Shown: piece by piece, positions 40,285 to 49,779 of the stretch
Layout: every line of letters begins with the position of its first letter
Position numbering within the stretch: position 1 is the stretch's first letter
Assembly (NCBI RefSeq): GCF_002795245.1
Contig: NZ_PGVG01000042.1
Coordinates: forward strand, 1-62,015
DNA length: 62,015 nt
Direction: 5' to 3'
Source: Bradyrhizobium forestalis
GTDB lineage: Bacteria; Pseudomonadota; Alphaproteobacteria; Rhizobiales; Xanthobacteraceae
Translations under genes and position numbers: made by a program
The notes under the pieces: model-generated
Told to the model about the DNA's origin: nothing
The model's database searches: none
The model's input: only the letters and a program-made list of their open reading frames with translations

Positions 40285-41663
40285 GCGCGCCAATATGGAC
40301 GGTTGCCGAGGTCGCGCGTGCGCTTGCCGTGGCCGGATCGTTCCCGGATACGCCAATCGACTTCGTCACGCAGGACAGCCGGCTGGTGAAGCCGGGCAGC
40401 CTGTTCGTCGCGCTGAGCGGCACGCCAAGCGGCGGCTTCGTCTCCGCCTTCGCGAGCGCGCGCGACGGCTGGGAGTTCGCCGACAAGGCGGAGGCTTCGG
40501 GCGCGGTCGCGATGATCGTGCCGCATGAGATCGCGGGCATCCGTATTCCCCAGATCGTCGTCAAGGACACGCTGATCGACGGCCTCTGGGGACTCGCGCG
40601 CGCCGCACGCGCGCGCTTCAATGGGCCGGTGATCGGGCTGACCGGCAGCGCGGGCAAGACCAGCACCAAGGAGTTTCTGGCGGCCTATCCGAACGCCTAT
40701 GCGAGCCCGTCGAGCTTCAACAATTTCTGGGGCGTGCCGCTGACGCTGTGCAATGCGCGGCCCGATGCCAGCCTCTGGGTCGTCGAGATGGGCATGAACC
40801 AGCAAGGTGAGATCGCGCGGCTCAGCGAACTCACGCGGCCGACCGTCGCGCTCCTCGTCAACGTCCAGCCGGTGCATCTGGAAAAGCTCGGCTCGCTCGA
40901 CGCCATCAGGCGCGAGAAGGTGTCGATCGCGCTCGGCCTGCCCGAGGGCGGCGTGCTGGTGCTGCCCGCCGGGATCAAGGCGCCCGAATGGAAGGGCAAG
41001 GTCGTGCGCTTCGGCGGCGAGCATGCCGAGGTGCACGAGGTCGCGCACGCGCCGCATGGCGAGAGCTGGCAGGTCGTGGCCATGATCGGGAAGAAGGAGA
41101 TCGCCTTCAGCCTGACGCCGGGCGCGCCGCACCGGGTGCACAATGCGCTGGCCGCGCTCGCCGCCGTTCATGCTGCGCATCTCGACGTCGCGACGCTCGC
41201 GATCAAGCTCGACCGCGTCGGCATCATGACCGGCCGCGGCGTCGAGCAGGCGGTCGGCGACGTCACCGTGATCGACGACAGTTTCAACGGCAATCCAGCC
41301 AGCGTTGCTGCCGCGCTGCAAAGCCTGCAGGCGCGCAATATGAGCGGCGGCCGCCGCATTGCGGTGCTCGGCGACATGCTGGAGCTCGGCGACGATGCGC
41401 CAGACTACCACACCGCGCTCGTCAAGCATCTCGACGGGATCGACGGGGTCTACTGCGTCGGCGCTCTGATGCGCCACCTCTATGACGTGCTCCCGGCCGG
41501 AAAGGGCCTCGGCTGGCACGACGATCCCGCCACGTTGAAGCCGGGCGAGGTCGCAAATCTGCTGCAGGCAGGCGATGTCGTGGTTGTCAAGGGCAGCAAG
41601 AAGATGTTCTGGGTCAACAAGTTTGTGCCGGGCCTGGTGGCCGCCTTGCAGGCAAAGGCGTAA
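40281..41663 (+). CDS. murF: UDP-MurNAc-tripeptide-D-Ala-D-Ala ligase
   Basis: 460 residues starting at 40281, overlapping the murE stop (ATGA). The ATP-binding loop reads LTGSAGKTSTKEF, then NNFWGVPLTL, EMGMNQQGEI and DDSFNGNPASV, which fit MurF (the last is the motif around the ribose/lysine site). It adds D-Ala-D-Ala to UDP-MurNAc-tripeptide in the cytoplasm, completing the pentapeptide. SAGKT replaces the more common SNGKT, a mild variant that keeps the P-loop. The product must depend on murE output, so its intactness argues that murE activity still exists. Confidence 0.92.
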   Translation: MSAPIWTVAEVARALAVAGSFPDTPIDFVTQDSRLVKPGSLFVALSGTPSGGFVSAFASARDGWEFADKAEASGAVAMIVPHEIAGIRIPQIVVKDTLIDGLWGLARAARARFNGPVIGLTGSAGKTSTKEFLAAYPNAYASPSSFNNFWGVPLTLCNARPDASLWVVEMGMNQQGEIARLSELTRPTVALLVNVQPVHLEKLGSLDAIRREKVSIALGLPEGGVLVLPAGIKAPEWKGKVVRFGGEHAEVHEVAHAPHGESWQVVAMIGKKEIAFSLTPGAPHRVHNALAALAAVHAAHLDVATLAIKLDRVGIMTGRGVEQAVGDVTVIDDSFNGNPASVAAALQSLQARNMSGGRRIAVLGDMLELGDDAPDYHTALVKHLDGIDGVYCVGALMRHLYDVLPAGKGLGWHDDPATLKPGEVANLLQAGDVVVVKGSKKMFWVNKFVPGLVAALQAKA

Positions 41664-41760
41664 ACTGCTTGGAAGGCGCTGTTCCCGAATCCCATCCTTT
41701 GCGGCGGAAGCCGTGCGTTTTCCCTGAGGTCACACCTGACCCGATGATGAAGACCAGCGA

Positions 41761-41835
41761 ATGAGCGTGAGGCACGTTGAGGCCAAGATAAAGGCCGAGA
41801 ACAAGGCCAAGGCCGCGTGTGCAAAGGCGCCATAG
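41761..41835 (+). CDS. Possible 24-residue basic small ORF
   Basis: Between murF and mraY a short frame encodes MSVRHVEAKIKAENKAKAAC followed by AKAP and stops ten nt before the mraY ATG. It is lysine/alanine-rich and helical in appearance. A ribosome-binding site is not convincing. It could be a leader peptide or chance; the codon usage is plausible but the length is too short to judge. Confidence 0.25.
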   Translation: MSVRHVEAKIKAENKAKAACAKAP

Positions 41836-41845
41836 GACCGTCTGA

Positions 41846-42949
41846 ATGTTTTACTGGCTGATCGAGCTCTCCAACACATTTCCAGGCTTCGGTGCGGTTC
41901 GCACCTTCCTGAACGTCTTCCGCTACATCACCTTCCGCACTGGCGGCGCCGTCGTGACCGGCGCGCTGTTCGTGTTCCTGTTCGGCCCCTGGATCATCGA
42001 TCACTTGCGCATTCGCCAGGGCAAGGGCCAGCCGATCCGCACCGACGGTCCGCAATCGCATCTCGCCAAGAAGGGCACGCCCACCATGGGCGGGCTGATG
42101 ATCCTCTCCGGCCTCACGGTCGGTACCGTGCTGTGGGCCAATCCGCTCAACCCCTATGTGTGGATCGTGCTGGCGGTGACGCTCGGCTTCGGCTTCGTCG
42201 GCTTCTATGACGATTACCTCAAGGTGACCAAGCAGACCACGACCGGATTCGGCAGCAAGCTTCGCCTGCTGATCGAAGCGGTCATCGCGCTGGTCGCCTG
42301 CTACGCGCTGGTGCGGCTGAACCGTGATCCCGCCTCGACCGCGCTGACGATTCCCTTCCTGAAGGACACGGTGCTGCATTTCGGCTGGTTCTTCGTAATC
42401 TTCGGCGCCTTCGTCATTGTCGGCTCGGGCAACGCGGTGAACCTCACCGACGGTCTCGACGGCCTCGCCATCGTGCCGGTGATGATCGCGACCGCGAGCT
42501 TTGCGATGATCGCCTATCTCGCCGGCAACGCCGTGTTCGCCGAATATCTCCAGATCAAATATGTCGCGGGCACCGGCGAGCTTGCGGTGCTGTGCGGCGC
42601 GCTTCTGGGCGCCGGCCTCGGCTTCCTCTGGTTCAACGCGCCGCCGGCGTCGATCTTCATGGGCGACACCGGCTCGCTCGCGCTCGGCGGCATGCTGGGT
42701 GCCATCGCGGTCGCTGTGAAGCACGAGATCGTGCTCGCGGTGATCGGCGGCCTGTTCGTGCTGGAGGCGGTATCCGTCATCGTGCAGGTGGTGTCGTTCA
42801 AGCTCACGGGAAAGCGCATCTTCCGGATGGCGCCGATCCATCACCATTTCGAGCAGCTCGGCTGGACCGAGCCGCAGATCGTGATCCGCTTCTGGATCAT
42901 CTCGGTGATGCTGGCGCTCGCCGGCCTCTCCACGCTGAAGCTGCGCTGA
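41846..42949 (+). CDS. mraY: Phospho-MurNAc-pentapeptide transferase
   Basis: 367 residues with ten hydrophobic segments, AGGA before the ATG. Family motifs are GTPTMGGLMIL, FGFVGFYDDYLKV (the DDxxK active-site aspartates), NAVNLTDGLDGLA (third catalytic Asp) and APIHHHFEQLGW (the HHH loop). It transfers phospho-MurNAc-pentapeptide to undecaprenyl phosphate to make lipid I at the inner membrane. murD follows after 10 nt. Confidence 0.95.
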   Translation: MFYWLIELSNTFPGFGAVRTFLNVFRYITFRTGGAVVTGALFVFLFGPWIIDHLRIRQGKGQPIRTDGPQSHLAKKGTPTMGGLMILSGLTVGTVLWANPLNPYVWIVLAVTLGFGFVGFYDDYLKVTKQTTTGFGSKLRLLIEAVIALVACYALVRLNRDPASTALTIPFLKDTVLHFGWFFVIFGAFVIVGSGNAVNLTDGLDGLAIVPVMIATASFAMIAYLAGNAVFAEYLQIKYVAGTGELAVLCGALLGAGLGFLWFNAPPASIFMGDTGSLALGGMLGAIAVAVKHEIVLAVIGGLFVLEAVSVIVQVVSFKLTGKRIFRMAPIHHHFEQLGWTEPQIVIRFWIISVMLALAGLSTLKLR

Positions 42950-42959
42950 CGGTCACGCG

Positions 42960-44360
42960 ATGATCCCCGTCACATCCTTCGCCGGCAAGACGGTCGCGGT
43001 GTTCGGCCTCGGCGGCTCGGGGCTCGCCTCCTGCCACGCGCTGAAAGCCGGCGGCGCGGAAGTGGTCGCCGCCGACGACAATGCCGAGAACGTCGCCAAG
43101 GCCGCGCAGGCCGGCTTCGTCACCGCCGATTTGCGCAACGTCTCCTGGGCGAATGTCGCAAGCCTCGTGCTCGCGCCCGGCGTGCCGCTCACCCATCCGG
43201 TGCCGCACTGGAGTGTGCTGAAGGCGCGCGAAGCCGGCGTCGAGGTGATCGGCGACATCGAATTGTTCTGCCGTGAGCGGCGGCGGCATGCGCCGGAGGC
43301 GCCGTTCATCGCCATCACCGGCACCAACGGCAAGTCGACCACGACGGCGCTGATCGCGCACCTCACCAAGGTCGCCGGCTACGACACCCAGATGGGCGGC
43401 AACATCGGCACCGCGATTCTGTCGCTGGAGCCGCCGCGCATGGGCCGCGTCCACGTCATCGAGATGTCGTCCTACCAGATCGACCTCACGCCTTCGCTCG
43501 ATCCTTCCATCGGTATCCTGCTCAATGTCAGCGAGGACCACATCGACCGTCACGGCAACATCGAACATTACGCCGCGGTGAAGGAGCGGCTTGTCGCCGG
43601 CGTGCAAGGCGGCGGTACGTCGATCGTCGGCGTCGACGACGGTTTCTGCCGCGATGTGGCCGACCGGCTCGACCGTGCCGGGAAGACCGTGGTACGCATC
43701 TCGGTCAAGAATCCGCTCGCGACCGGCATTTACTTCGAGCACGGCAATATCGTGCGCGCCTCGGGCGGCGCCCGCAGCGAGGTCGCCGTGCTCGGAGGCA
43801 TCGGGTCGTTGCGCGGTCTGCACAACGCGCAGAACGCGGCCTGCGCCGCCGCCGCCGCGCTCGCGATGGGCATCAGCCTGGATGTGCTGCAGAACGGCCT
43901 GCGCAGCTTTCCCGGCCTTGCGCACCGCATGGAGCAGGTCGGCCGCCGCGGCAACGTGCTGTTCGTCAACGACTCCAAGGGCACCAACGCCGACGCTACC
44001 GCGCATGCGCTGTCGTCCTTTGCCGACATCTTCTGGATCGCGGGCGGCAAGCCGAAGGCCGGCGGCATCACCAGCCTGACCGGCTTCTTCCCGCGCATCC
44101 GCAAAGCCTATCTGATCGGCGAGGCCGCGCAGGAGTTTTCCGGCACGCTGGGCGAAGAGGTCGCGCACGAGATCAGCCAGACCCTCGACGTCGCCGTCGA
44201 GCACGCCGCACGCGATGCGGAGGCGTCGGGCCTTACAGATGCCGTCGTGCTGCTCTCGCCCGCCTGCGCCTCGTTCGACCAGTACCGCAACTTCGAGATC
44301 CGCGGCACCAAGTTCCGCGAGCTGGTGCAGGCGCTGCCGGGCGTGAAGCCGGTGGTGTGA
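42960..44360 (+). CDS. murD: UDP-MurNAc-L-alanine D-glutamate ligase
   Basis: 466 residues. The N-terminal Rossmann-type domain shows VAVFGLGGSGLASCHAL, the ATP site AITGTNGKSTTTALIAH, then MGGNIGTAILSL, EMSSYQIDLTPSL and VNDSKGTNADAT. These are the MurD signatures. It adds D-Glu to UDP-MurNAc-L-Ala in the cytoplasm. Ten nt separate it from mraY; after it a palindromic repeat precedes ftsW. Confidence 0.94.
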   Translation: MIPVTSFAGKTVAVFGLGGSGLASCHALKAGGAEVVAADDNAENVAKAAQAGFVTADLRNVSWANVASLVLAPGVPLTHPVPHWSVLKAREAGVEVIGDIELFCRERRRHAPEAPFIAITGTNGKSTTTALIAHLTKVAGYDTQMGGNIGTAILSLEPPRMGRVHVIEMSSYQIDLTPSLDPSIGILLNVSEDHIDRHGNIEHYAAVKERLVAGVQGGGTSIVGVDDGFCRDVADRLDRAGKTVVRISVKNPLATGIYFEHGNIVRASGGARSEVAVLGGIGSLRGLHNAQNAACAAAAALAMGISLDVLQNGLRSFPGLAHRMEQVGRRGNVLFVNDSKGTNADATAHALSSFADIFWIAGGKPKAGGITSLTGFFPRIRKAYLIGEAAQEFSGTLGEEVAHEISQTLDVAVEHAARDAEASGLTDAVVLLSPACASFDQYRNFEIRGTKFRELVQALPGVKPVV

Positions 44361-44369
44361 ACTGCGCTC

Positions 44370-44473
44370 TCGTGTCCCGGACGCGCGTAGCGCGAGCCGG
44401 GACCCAGCAGCCGCAATGGGCCCCGGCTCTGCAGCGCACCGCAAGGGCGCTGCGCTGCGTCCGGGGCACGAGA
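44370..44473. repeat. Intergenic palindrome (CCCGGACGC family) in the dcw cluster
   Basis: CTCGTGTCCCGGACGCGCGT and GCTGCGTCCGGGGCACGAGA arms around GAGCCGGGACCCAG and GGGCCCCGGCTCTGCAG. It lies between murD and ftsW, interrupting the close spacing of the cluster. Confidence 0.78.
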
Positions 44474-44560
44474 CTGTTCACAACTTCATCGCTTCCCTTA
44501 ACCCCCCGGTAACCAACCTCGGCGACCAATGGACGGACCTCTGTCCGAAAGCGGCCGCCC

Positions 44561-45712
44561 ATGCTCTCCCGTGAAGAACGCACCCCCTTTTCCGAGTGGT
44601 GGTGGACCGTCGACAAGCCGCTGATGGGCGCCATCCTGGGGCTGATGCTGACCGGCGTGATCCTGTCGCTGGCGGCGAGCCCGCCGGTTGCGACCCGCAT
44701 CGGCCTCGATGCCTTTCACTTCTTCAGCCGCCACGTGCTGTTCCTGGTGCCATCCTGCATCGTGCTGCTCGGCGTCTCCTTCTTGTCGCCGCGCGCGATC
44801 CGCCGCTCGGCGCTGATCATCTTCGCAGCGAGCATCGTCCTGATCGTGCTCACGCTCGCGATCGGCCCTGAGGTGAAGGGCTCGCGGCGCTGGATCACGC
44901 TGCTCGGCGTCAATATCCAGGCTTCCGAAATCGCAAAACCGTCCTTCGTCGTCATTGCGGCCTGGCTGTTCGCGGAATCGACCAAGCGCCCTGAAATGCC
45001 GGCGACCTCGATGGCGCTGGTGCTGCTCTTGATGCTGGTGTCGCTGCTGGTGATGGAGCCGGATTTCGGCCAGACCATGCTGATCCTGATGGTGTGGGGC
45101 TCGCTGTTCTTCATCGCAGGGATGCGCATGATCTGGGTATTTGGCCTCGCAGGCGCCGCCGCCGCGGGCCTGTTCAGCGCCTATCTGTTCGTCCCGCACG
45201 TCGCGGGGCGCATCAAGCGCTTCATGAACCCGGCCTCCGGTGACACCTTCCAGGTCGATACCGCGATGGAAGCCTTCTACAACGGCGGCTGGTTTGGGCT
45301 CGGACCGGGCGAGGGAATTGCAAAACGCAGCCTGCCGGACAGCCATACCGACTTCGTTTTCGCGGTTGCGGCCGAAGAGTTCGGCATCATCCTGTGCCTT
45401 GCGATGCTGGCGCTGTTCGCCTTCGTCGTCATCCGCACGCTGTCGCGCGCCTATGCCAATGAGGACATGTTCTCGCGCTTCGCGGCTTCCGGCCTTGCGA
45501 TCCTGTTCGGCGTGCAGGCGGCGATCAACATGTCGGTGAACCTGCAGCTCATCCCCGCCAAGGGCATGACGCTGCCGTTCATCTCCTATGGCGGCTCCTC
45601 GATCGTCTCGCTCGCCTATGGCGTCGGCATGATGCTGGCGCTGACGCGGCTGCGGCCGCGCACCGAGGTCGAGGCGAGCGGCCACGCCGAGGCGATGCGG
45701 AGTTACGCGTGA
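44561..45712 (+). CDS. ftsW: SEDS-family septal peptidoglycan glycosyltransferase
   Basis: 383 residues with ten hydrophobic segments. Conserved features are KGSRRWITLLGVNIQASEIA, LLVMEPDFGQTMLI (helix with the catalytic Asp region), HVAGRIKRFMNP, GLGPGEGIAKRSLPDSHTDF and the last helix IPAKGMTLPFISYGGSSIV. It polymerises lipid II at the septum together with FtsI. Both sides carry palindromic repeats (44370 and 45716). Confidence 0.94.
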   Translation: MLSREERTPFSEWWWTVDKPLMGAILGLMLTGVILSLAASPPVATRIGLDAFHFFSRHVLFLVPSCIVLLGVSFLSPRAIRRSALIIFAASIVLIVLTLAIGPEVKGSRRWITLLGVNIQASEIAKPSFVVIAAWLFAESTKRPEMPATSMALVLLLMLVSLLVMEPDFGQTMLILMVWGSLFFIAGMRMIWVFGLAGAAAAGLFSAYLFVPHVAGRIKRFMNPASGDTFQVDTAMEAFYNGGWFGLGPGEGIAKRSLPDSHTDFVFAVAAEEFGIILCLAMLALFAFVVIRTLSRAYANEDMFSRFAASGLAILFGVQAAINMSVNLQLIPAKGMTLPFISYGGSSIVSLAYGVGMMLALTRLRPRTEVEASGHAEAMRSYA

Positions 45713-45715
45713 TCC

Positions 45716-45844
45716 TCGTGTCCCGGACCAGCTCCGCGAAGCGGAGCGCAGAGCCGGGACCCAGAGTGCCGTGGGCATGGGCCCCGGTTCAGCAGCGCAC
45801 CACGCCGCGAAGTGCGGCGCATTGCGCTGCGCCCGGGGCACGAG
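45716..45844. repeat. Intergenic palindrome (CCCGGACGC family) between ftsW and murG
   Basis: CTCGTGTCCCGGACCAGCTC and GCTGCGCCCGGGGCACGAGC arms, with GAGCCGGGACCCAGAGTGCC and GGGCCCCGGTTCAGCAG inside. Same family as 44370-44473; the two flank ftsW. Confidence 0.78.
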
Positions 45845-45896
45845 CACCGTCGTTGCGGCTCGCAATGGCCGCTGACAGCCTGTAAAACTCCCCACC

Positions 45897-46997
45897 ATGA
45901 ACTCCTCCCCCCTGATTCTTCTCGCCGCGGGCGGCACCGGCGGCCATCTGTTCCCCGCCGAGGCGCTCGGGGTCGAGCTGATCCGGCGCGGCTTTCGCGT
46001 CCGCCTCGTCACCGACGAGCGCGCGTTGCGCTATAGCGGGCTGTTCAGCAAGGACATGATCGACGTCGTCAGAAGCGAGACCGCGCGCGGCCGCAATCCG
46101 TTTCAGCTTGCCTATGCCGGCCTCACGCTCGCCGCCGGCACGCTGTCGGCCTACGCGCTGATCAGGCGGTTGAAGCCCGTCGCCGTCGTCGGCTTCGGCG
46201 GCTATCCGACGCTGCCGCCGCTGGTCGCGGCGAAATTCGCCGGCGTGCCCGGTATCATCCACGACGCCAATGCGGTGCTCGGCCGCGCCAACCGGTTCCT
46301 GTCGAGCCGCGTCCGCGCCATCGCGACATCCTTGCCCGGCGTGCTCGATCGCGATCCGGCGCTGTCAGGCAAGACCACGACGGTCGGCACGCCGATGCGG
46401 CCCGCGATCCTCGCGGCCGCTGCCGTGCAATACACCGCGCCCGAAACCAACGGTCCGCTGCGCCTGCTCGTCGTCGGCGGCAGCCAGGGCGCGCGCATCA
46501 TGGCCGACATCGTGCCTGATACGATCGAGCGGCTCGAGCCCGCGCTGTGGAGCCGGCTGGTTCTGACCCAGCAGGTGCGTGAAGAGGACATGACTCGCGT
46601 GCGTGCGGTCTACGACAAGCTCAAGATCAAGGCCGAGCTTGCGCCGTTCTTCACCGATCTGCCGGCGCGGCTTGCCTCCAACCATCTGGTGGTGTCGCGC
46701 TCCGGCGCGGGCACCGTCGCCGAGCTCGCGGCGATCGGCCGGCCCTCGATTCTGGTGCCGTTGCCCGGCTCGATCGACCAGGACCAGTTCGCCAATGCGG
46801 GCGTGCTGGCCAAGGTCGACGGCGCCATCCGGATCCCGCAGACCGAGTTCACGCCCGATCGTCTCGCCTCGGAAATCTCCGCCTTCGCCGCCGAGCCCGC
46901 GCGCCTTGCCGCCATGGCCGAGGCCGCCCGTGGCGCCGGCCGGCTAGATGCCGCCGAGCGGCTGGCGGATCTCGTGGTCAAAGTCGCTGGAATCTGA
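45897..46997 (+). CDS. murG: Undecaprenyl-PP-MurNAc-pentapeptide GlcNAc transferase
   Basis: 366 residues, GT-B fold. N-terminal signature ILLAAGGTGGHLFPAEALG, then VVGFGGYPTLPPLVAAK, HDANAVLGRANRFL, and in the C-terminal half LLVVGGSQGARIMADIV and VVSRSGAGTVAELAAIGRPS. It adds GlcNAc to lipid I, giving lipid II, at the cytosolic face of the inner membrane. A gap of 120 nt precedes murC. A sequence from 46998 to 47117 has no gene. Confidence 0.94.
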   Translation: MNSSPLILLAAGGTGGHLFPAEALGVELIRRGFRVRLVTDERALRYSGLFSKDMIDVVRSETARGRNPFQLAYAGLTLAAGTLSAYALIRRLKPVAVVGFGGYPTLPPLVAAKFAGVPGIIHDANAVLGRANRFLSSRVRAIATSLPGVLDRDPALSGKTTTVGTPMRPAILAAAAVQYTAPETNGPLRLLVVGGSQGARIMADIVPDTIERLEPALWSRLVLTQQVREEDMTRVRAVYDKLKIKAELAPFFTDLPARLASNHLVVSRSGAGTVAELAAIGRPSILVPLPGSIDQDQFANAGVLAKVDGAIRIPQTEFTPDRLASEISAFAAEPARLAAMAEAARGAGRLDAAERLADLVVKVAGI

Positions 46998-47117
46998 CGC
47001 AAAAAGCCCTTGTCTTCGCGTTCCAAAGCGGGGCATCCAGTAGGAACGGCCCGCGGCTGATTTGGCCGTGACTTCGCCAGATGCCGCCCTTTCGGTGGCA
47101 AGGTCAGGGAACAGAGC

Positions 47118-48521
47118 ATGAGACTGCCGCGCGAGATCGGACCCATCCACTTCGTCGGGATCGGCGGGATCGGCATGAGCGGCATCGCCGAGGTGCTGGT
47201 CAATCTCGGCTACGCCGTGCAGGGCTCGGACGCCGCCGACAATTACAATCTCGATCGTCTGCGCAAGAAGGGCGCGAAAGTCTCGGTCGGCCACAAGGCC
47301 GAGAATATCGACGGCGCCGAGGTCGTGGTCGTGTCCTCCGCGATCAAGCGCGACAATCCGGAATTGATGGCGGCGCGCGAGAAACGCATTCCCGTGGTGC
47401 GCCGCGCCGAGATGCTGGCCGAGCTGATGCGGCTGAAGAGCTGCGTCGCCATCGCCGGCACCCACGGCAAGACCACCACGACCACGATGGTCGCAACGCT
47501 GCTCGATGCCGGCGGGCTCGATCCCACCGTCATCAACGGCGGCATCATCAACGCCTACGGCTCCAACGCGCGCCTGGGCGACGGTGACTGGATGGTGGTG
47601 GAGGCCGATGAGAGCGACGGCACCTTCCTGAAGCTGCCGACCGATGTCGCGATCGTCACCAATGTCGACCCCGAGCATCTCGACCACTTCAAGACCTTCG
47701 CGGCCGTGCAGGACGCGTTCCGTCACTTCGTCGAGAACCTGCCGTTCTACGGCTTCGCCGTGATGTGCATCGATCATCCCGTGGTGCAGAGCCTCGTCGG
47801 CAGGATCGAAGACCGCCGCATCATCACTTACGGTGAGAATCCGCAGGCCGATGCGCGGCTGGTTGATCTCACCGCGGGCGGCGGCGGCTCGAAGTTCAAG
47901 GTCGTGATCCGCGACCGCAAGACCGGCACCACGCATGAGATCGCCGATCTCGCGCTGCCGATGCCGGGGCGCCACAACGCCTCCAATGCGACGGCTGCAA
48001 TTGCAGTCGCTCACGCGCTCGGCGTTTCCGACGACAAGATTCGCAGTGCCATCGCAGGCTTCGGCGGCGTCAAGCGCCGCTTCACCAAGACCGGCGAATG
48101 GAACGGCGTCACCGTGATCGACGATTACGGCCATCACCCCGTGGAGATCGCGGCGGTGCTGAAGGCGGCGCGCGATTCCTACACCGGCAAGGTGATCGCC
48201 GTGGTGCAGCCGCATCGCTACACCCGCCTGCAGTCGCTGTTCGAGGAATTTTGCACCTGCTTTAACGATGCCGATGCGGTTGTTGTCGCCGACGTCTATG
48301 CCGCCGGCGAGGCGCCGATCGAAGGCATCGACCGCGACCATTTCGTCGCGGGCCTGCGCGCGCATGGCCATCGCGAGGTGATCCCGCTGCCGGCAGCGTC
48401 GGAGCTCGCCGGCATCGTCAAGGCATTGGCAAAGCCAGGCGATCTCGTCGTGTGTCTTGGCGCCGGCAACATCACGCAATGGGCGTACGCGCTGCCGGGC
48501 GAATTGAAGGCGCTGGGATGA
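47118..48521 (+). CDS. murC: UDP-MurNAc L-alanine ligase
   Basis: 467 residues. MurC signatures are HFVGIGGIGMSGIAEVL, VAIAGTHGKTTTTTMVATLL, VVEADESDGTFLKL, NVDPEHLDHF and DDYGHHPVEIAAVLKAAR, with VVQPHRYTRLQSLFEEF near the C-terminus. It adds L-Ala to UDP-MurNAc, the first peptide step. ATG at 47118 follows AGGGAACAGAGC. A palindromic repeat lies downstream, before murB. Confidence 0.94.
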   Translation: MRLPREIGPIHFVGIGGIGMSGIAEVLVNLGYAVQGSDAADNYNLDRLRKKGAKVSVGHKAENIDGAEVVVVSSAIKRDNPELMAAREKRIPVVRRAEMLAELMRLKSCVAIAGTHGKTTTTTMVATLLDAGGLDPTVINGGIINAYGSNARLGDGDWMVVEADESDGTFLKLPTDVAIVTNVDPEHLDHFKTFAAVQDAFRHFVENLPFYGFAVMCIDHPVVQSLVGRIEDRRIITYGENPQADARLVDLTAGGGGSKFKVVIRDRKTGTTHEIADLALPMPGRHNASNATAAIAVAHALGVSDDKIRSAIAGFGGVKRRFTKTGEWNGVTVIDDYGHHPVEIAAVLKAARDSYTGKVIAVVQPHRYTRLQSLFEEFCTCFNDADAVVVADVYAAGEAPIEGIDRDHFVAGLRAHGHREVIPLPAASELAGIVKALAKPGDLVVCLGAGNITQWAYALPGELKALG

Positions 48522-48563
48522 GCGAGCGGATGTCGAGTCATCGTCGATCACTGCCCGTGTGGC

Positions 48564-48723
48564 CACCCCTCTCCCTAACCCTCCCCCGCAAGGGGGGAGG
48601 GAACCCATCCGCCGGTGCGTCCCTGACTCTCGTAAAAGATGAGGGCGCAGCTGTGACGCCAGGTGAGGCGAGCACGCTGGTCAGGCTCCCTCCCCCCTTG
48701 CGGGGGAGGGTTGGGGAGAGGGG
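48564..48723. repeat. Intergenic inverted repeat (CTCTCCC family) between murC and murB
   Basis: CCCCTCTCCCTAACCCTCCC and CCCCTTGCGGGGGAGGGTTG arms around a long core. It occupies most of the 274-nt murC-murB gap. It belongs to the 10047/13472/17301/21616/27173 family, with a diverged centre. Confidence 0.65.
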
Positions 48724-48795
48724 TAAGCTCCGGGCGCTGGCCAACAACGTCGCACGATGCAATCTTAACCCAGCTCGCATGTCGGTCAGTGCGCT

Positions 48796-49716
48796 ATGAG
48801 CTTCCCCGACATCACTCCCTCGCTCAAAGCCGCGATGCCCGAACTTCGCGGCCGGCTGCTGGCGAACCAGTCACTCGCCGAACTCACCTGGTTTCGCGTT
48901 GGTGGGCCCGCGCAGGTGCTGTTCACGCCGGCGGATGAGGACGATCTCGCTTATTTCCTTGCGCATCTCGCAAGCGACATCCCGGTCTATGTCGTCGGCG
49001 TCGGCTCCAACCTCATCGTGCGCGACGGCGGCATTGCCGGCGTGGTGATCCGGCTCGCCCCGCGCGCCTTCGGCGAGGCGACCGCGAACGGTGACACCGT
49101 CACTGCCGGCGCTGCCACGCTCGACAAGCGCGTGGCGGAAGTGGCGGCGTCCGCCAATATCGGCGGGCTGGAATTCTATTTCGGCATTCCCGGCACGATC
49201 GGCGGCGCGCTGCGCATGAATGCGGGCGCCAATGGCGGTGAGACCAAGGATGTGCTGATCGAGGCGAGGGGCGTCGGTCGCGACGGCACGAAGCATGTCT
49301 TCTCCAACGCCGACATGAAGTTCGTCTACCGCAACAGCGGTGTCGATCCCTCCATCATCTTCACCTCCGCGCGCTTTCGCGGCGAGATCAGGGATGCGGA
49401 GGCGATCCGCGCGCGGATGGCGGTCGTGCAGAACCATCGCGAGACCGCGCAGCCGATCCGCGAGAAGACCGGCGGTTCGACCTTCCAGAATCCCCCGGGC
49501 CACTCCGCCTGGGAGCTGGTGGATGCCGCCGGCTGCCGCGGCCTGCGCGTCGGCGGCGCGCAGGGCTCGGAGATGCACTGCAACTTCCTGATCAACACGG
49601 GCGATGCCACCGCGCGCGATATCGAGACACTCGGCGAGACCGTGCGCGAACGCGTGAAGGCGAATTCCGGAATTGAGCTACACTGGGAAATCAAGCGGAT
49701 CGGGGTTTCCGCGTGA
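48796..49716 (+). CDS. murB: UDP-N-acetylenolpyruvoylglucosamine reductase
   Basis: 306 residues, type I MurB. Residues TWFRVGGPAQ and VVGVGSNLIVRDGG form the FAD site, GIPGTIGGALRMNAG and GGSTFQNPPGHSAW carry the catalytic region, and the conserved C-terminal Glu is in IELHWEIKRIG. It reduces UDP-GlcNAc-enolpyruvate to UDP-MurNAc with NADPH. A small palindrome lies between it and ddl. Confidence 0.93.
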   Translation: MSFPDITPSLKAAMPELRGRLLANQSLAELTWFRVGGPAQVLFTPADEDDLAYFLAHLASDIPVYVVGVGSNLIVRDGGIAGVVIRLAPRAFGEATANGDTVTAGAATLDKRVAEVAASANIGGLEFYFGIPGTIGGALRMNAGANGGETKDVLIEARGVGRDGTKHVFSNADMKFVYRNSGVDPSIIFTSARFRGEIRDAEAIRARMAVVQNHRETAQPIREKTGGSTFQNPPGHSAWELVDAAGCRGLRVGGAQGSEMHCNFLINTGDATARDIETLGETVRERVKANSGIELHWEIKRIGVSA

Positions 49717-49718
49717 GT

Positions 49719-49759
49719 GTCATTCCGGGGCTCGCGACTTTGTCGCGCCCCGGAATGAC
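49719..49759. repeat. Short perfect palindrome between murB and ddl
   Basis: GTCATTCCGGGGC and GCCCCGGAATGAC form a 13-bp stem around TCGCGACTTTGTCGC. It starts just after the murB stop and ends before the ddl ribosome-binding site. It is too GC-rich and lacks a T-run, so a transcription terminator is uncertain. Confidence 0.6.
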
Positions 49760-49779
49760 GAATGGAGAGATTGCGGACT

